Positions 6,807-6,933 of a stretch of DNA of 6,933 nt are shown here, piece by piece. The notes under the pieces were generated by a model, which saw nothing but the letters and a program-made list of their open reading frames with translations, was not told the DNA's origin and searched no databases. Where the stretch lies: positions 1 through 6,933 of the forward strand of contig JAQSYS010000091.1 of the NCBI GenBank assembly GCA_029256005.1. The letters are read 5' to 3'. Each line of letters opens with the position of its first letter. The first letter of the stretch is position 1. The stretch is from Sedimentibacter sp. (lineage in GTDB: Bacteria > Bacillota > Clostridia > Tissierellales > Sedimentibacteraceae). The position numbers and the translations under genes are program-made.

Positions 6807-6835
6807 TGGCAAATAAAAAAAACTGCAGCTATAAT
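6807..6835 (+). promoter_or_regulatory. Promoter for the gene at the right edge
   Basis: TTGGCA (6807-6812) and a perfect TATAAT (6830-6835) are separated by exactly 17 bases. The start point would be near 6842, giving a leader of about 58 bases before the ATG at 6900. With no terminator after the thymidine kinase gene, some read-through into this gene is also possible. Confidence 0.75.
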
Positions 6836-6863
6836 TTTGGGGTATCATGAATAAAAAGGAAGG

Positions 6864-6892
6864 ACCTGTCTATAATATTATATATAGGAGGT
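6864..6892 (+). other. Possible leader hairpin covering the Shine-Dalgarno of the last gene
   Basis: ACCT (6864-6867) can pair with AGGT (6889-6892), and CTATA (6870-6874) with TATAG (6883-6887), separated by a small internal loop, with an eight-base loop at the top. The pairing would hide most of the AGGAGG at 6886-6891. The stem is short and AT-rich, so it may be only marginally stable. Confidence 0.3.
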
Positions 6893-6899
6893 TTTATCC

Positions 6900-6933
6900 A
6901 TGGACAAAGTAAAAAAGGAATTTAAGTTAAAAA
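6900..6933 (+). CDS. Start of an unidentified gene (3' end outside window)
   Basis: An ATG at 6900 follows a perfect AGGAGG (6886-6891) with eight bases between, and the frame stays open to the window end. Only 11 codons are visible, MDKVKKEFKLK, which is a basic, lysine-rich N-terminus. That is too short to recognise a family. The strong promoter and ribosome binding site support a real gene. Confidence 0.65.
   Translation, partial: MDKVKKEFKLK

Noticed and set aside
6785..6830. Possible terminator after the thymidine kinase gene
   Set aside because: No stem of useful length is found; the run of A near 6814-6822 and the CTGCAG hexamer do not form a terminator hairpin.
6847..6912. 21-codon ORF (MNKKEGPVYNIIYRRFYPWTK) in the leader of the last gene
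   Set aside because: The predicted transcript starts only about five bases before its ATG, leaving no room for a ribosome binding site; considered as a leader peptide but not supported.

Overview
The window is AT-rich and all of its genes are on the + strand. Strong AGGAGG-type ribosome binding sites, AGA/ATA-rich codon use, intrinsic terminators and protein families typical of Gram-positive anaerobes suggest a low-GC Firmicute. It is most likely a clostridial species, possibly Lachnospiraceae; that placement is an inference from style and no marker gene fixes it. I see no rRNA, tRNA, CRISPR array, insertion sequence or phage gene.

Layout: (1) Bases 1-699 hold the C-terminal half of a major facilitator (MFS) transporter cut by the window edge, closed by an intrinsic hairpin terminator at 723-767. 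(2) Bases 847-6047 form a self-contained transcription unit. It has a near-consensus promoter (TTGACA-17-TATACT), a perfect 7+1+7 palindrome over the start point, a TetR-family regulator, a 12-TM DHA3-type MFS exporter, an 8-TM FtsX/MacB-type ABC permease whose start lies inside the MFS gene, and its LolD/MacB-type ATPase. A 17-bp-stem hairpin closes the unit. (3) Bases 6065-6784 hold a complete type II thymidine kinase gene with its own promoter. A perfect DnaA-box sequence and a one-mismatch copy lie 31 bp apart around the -35 and -10 elements. (4) Bases 6807-6933 hold a third good promoter, a leader of about 58 nt that may fold over the Shine-Dalgarno sequence, and the first 11 codons of an unidentified gene.

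How it works together: the TetR protein probably represses its own promoter through the palindrome. When a small ligand, perhaps a drug or toxic metabolite, releases it, the cell makes two exporters with different energy sources: an ion-gradient MFS pump and an ATP-driven FtsX-type system. No adaptor (MacA-like) gene and no two-component sensor accompanies the ABC pair. The substrate cannot be read from the sequence.

Most of this is recognisable biology. I do not see a clearly novel system. The points most worth a second look are the DnaA-box pair on the thymidine kinase promoter, the MFS plus FtsX-ABC pairing under one TetR operator, and the perfect hairpin inside the end of the tetR reading frame.
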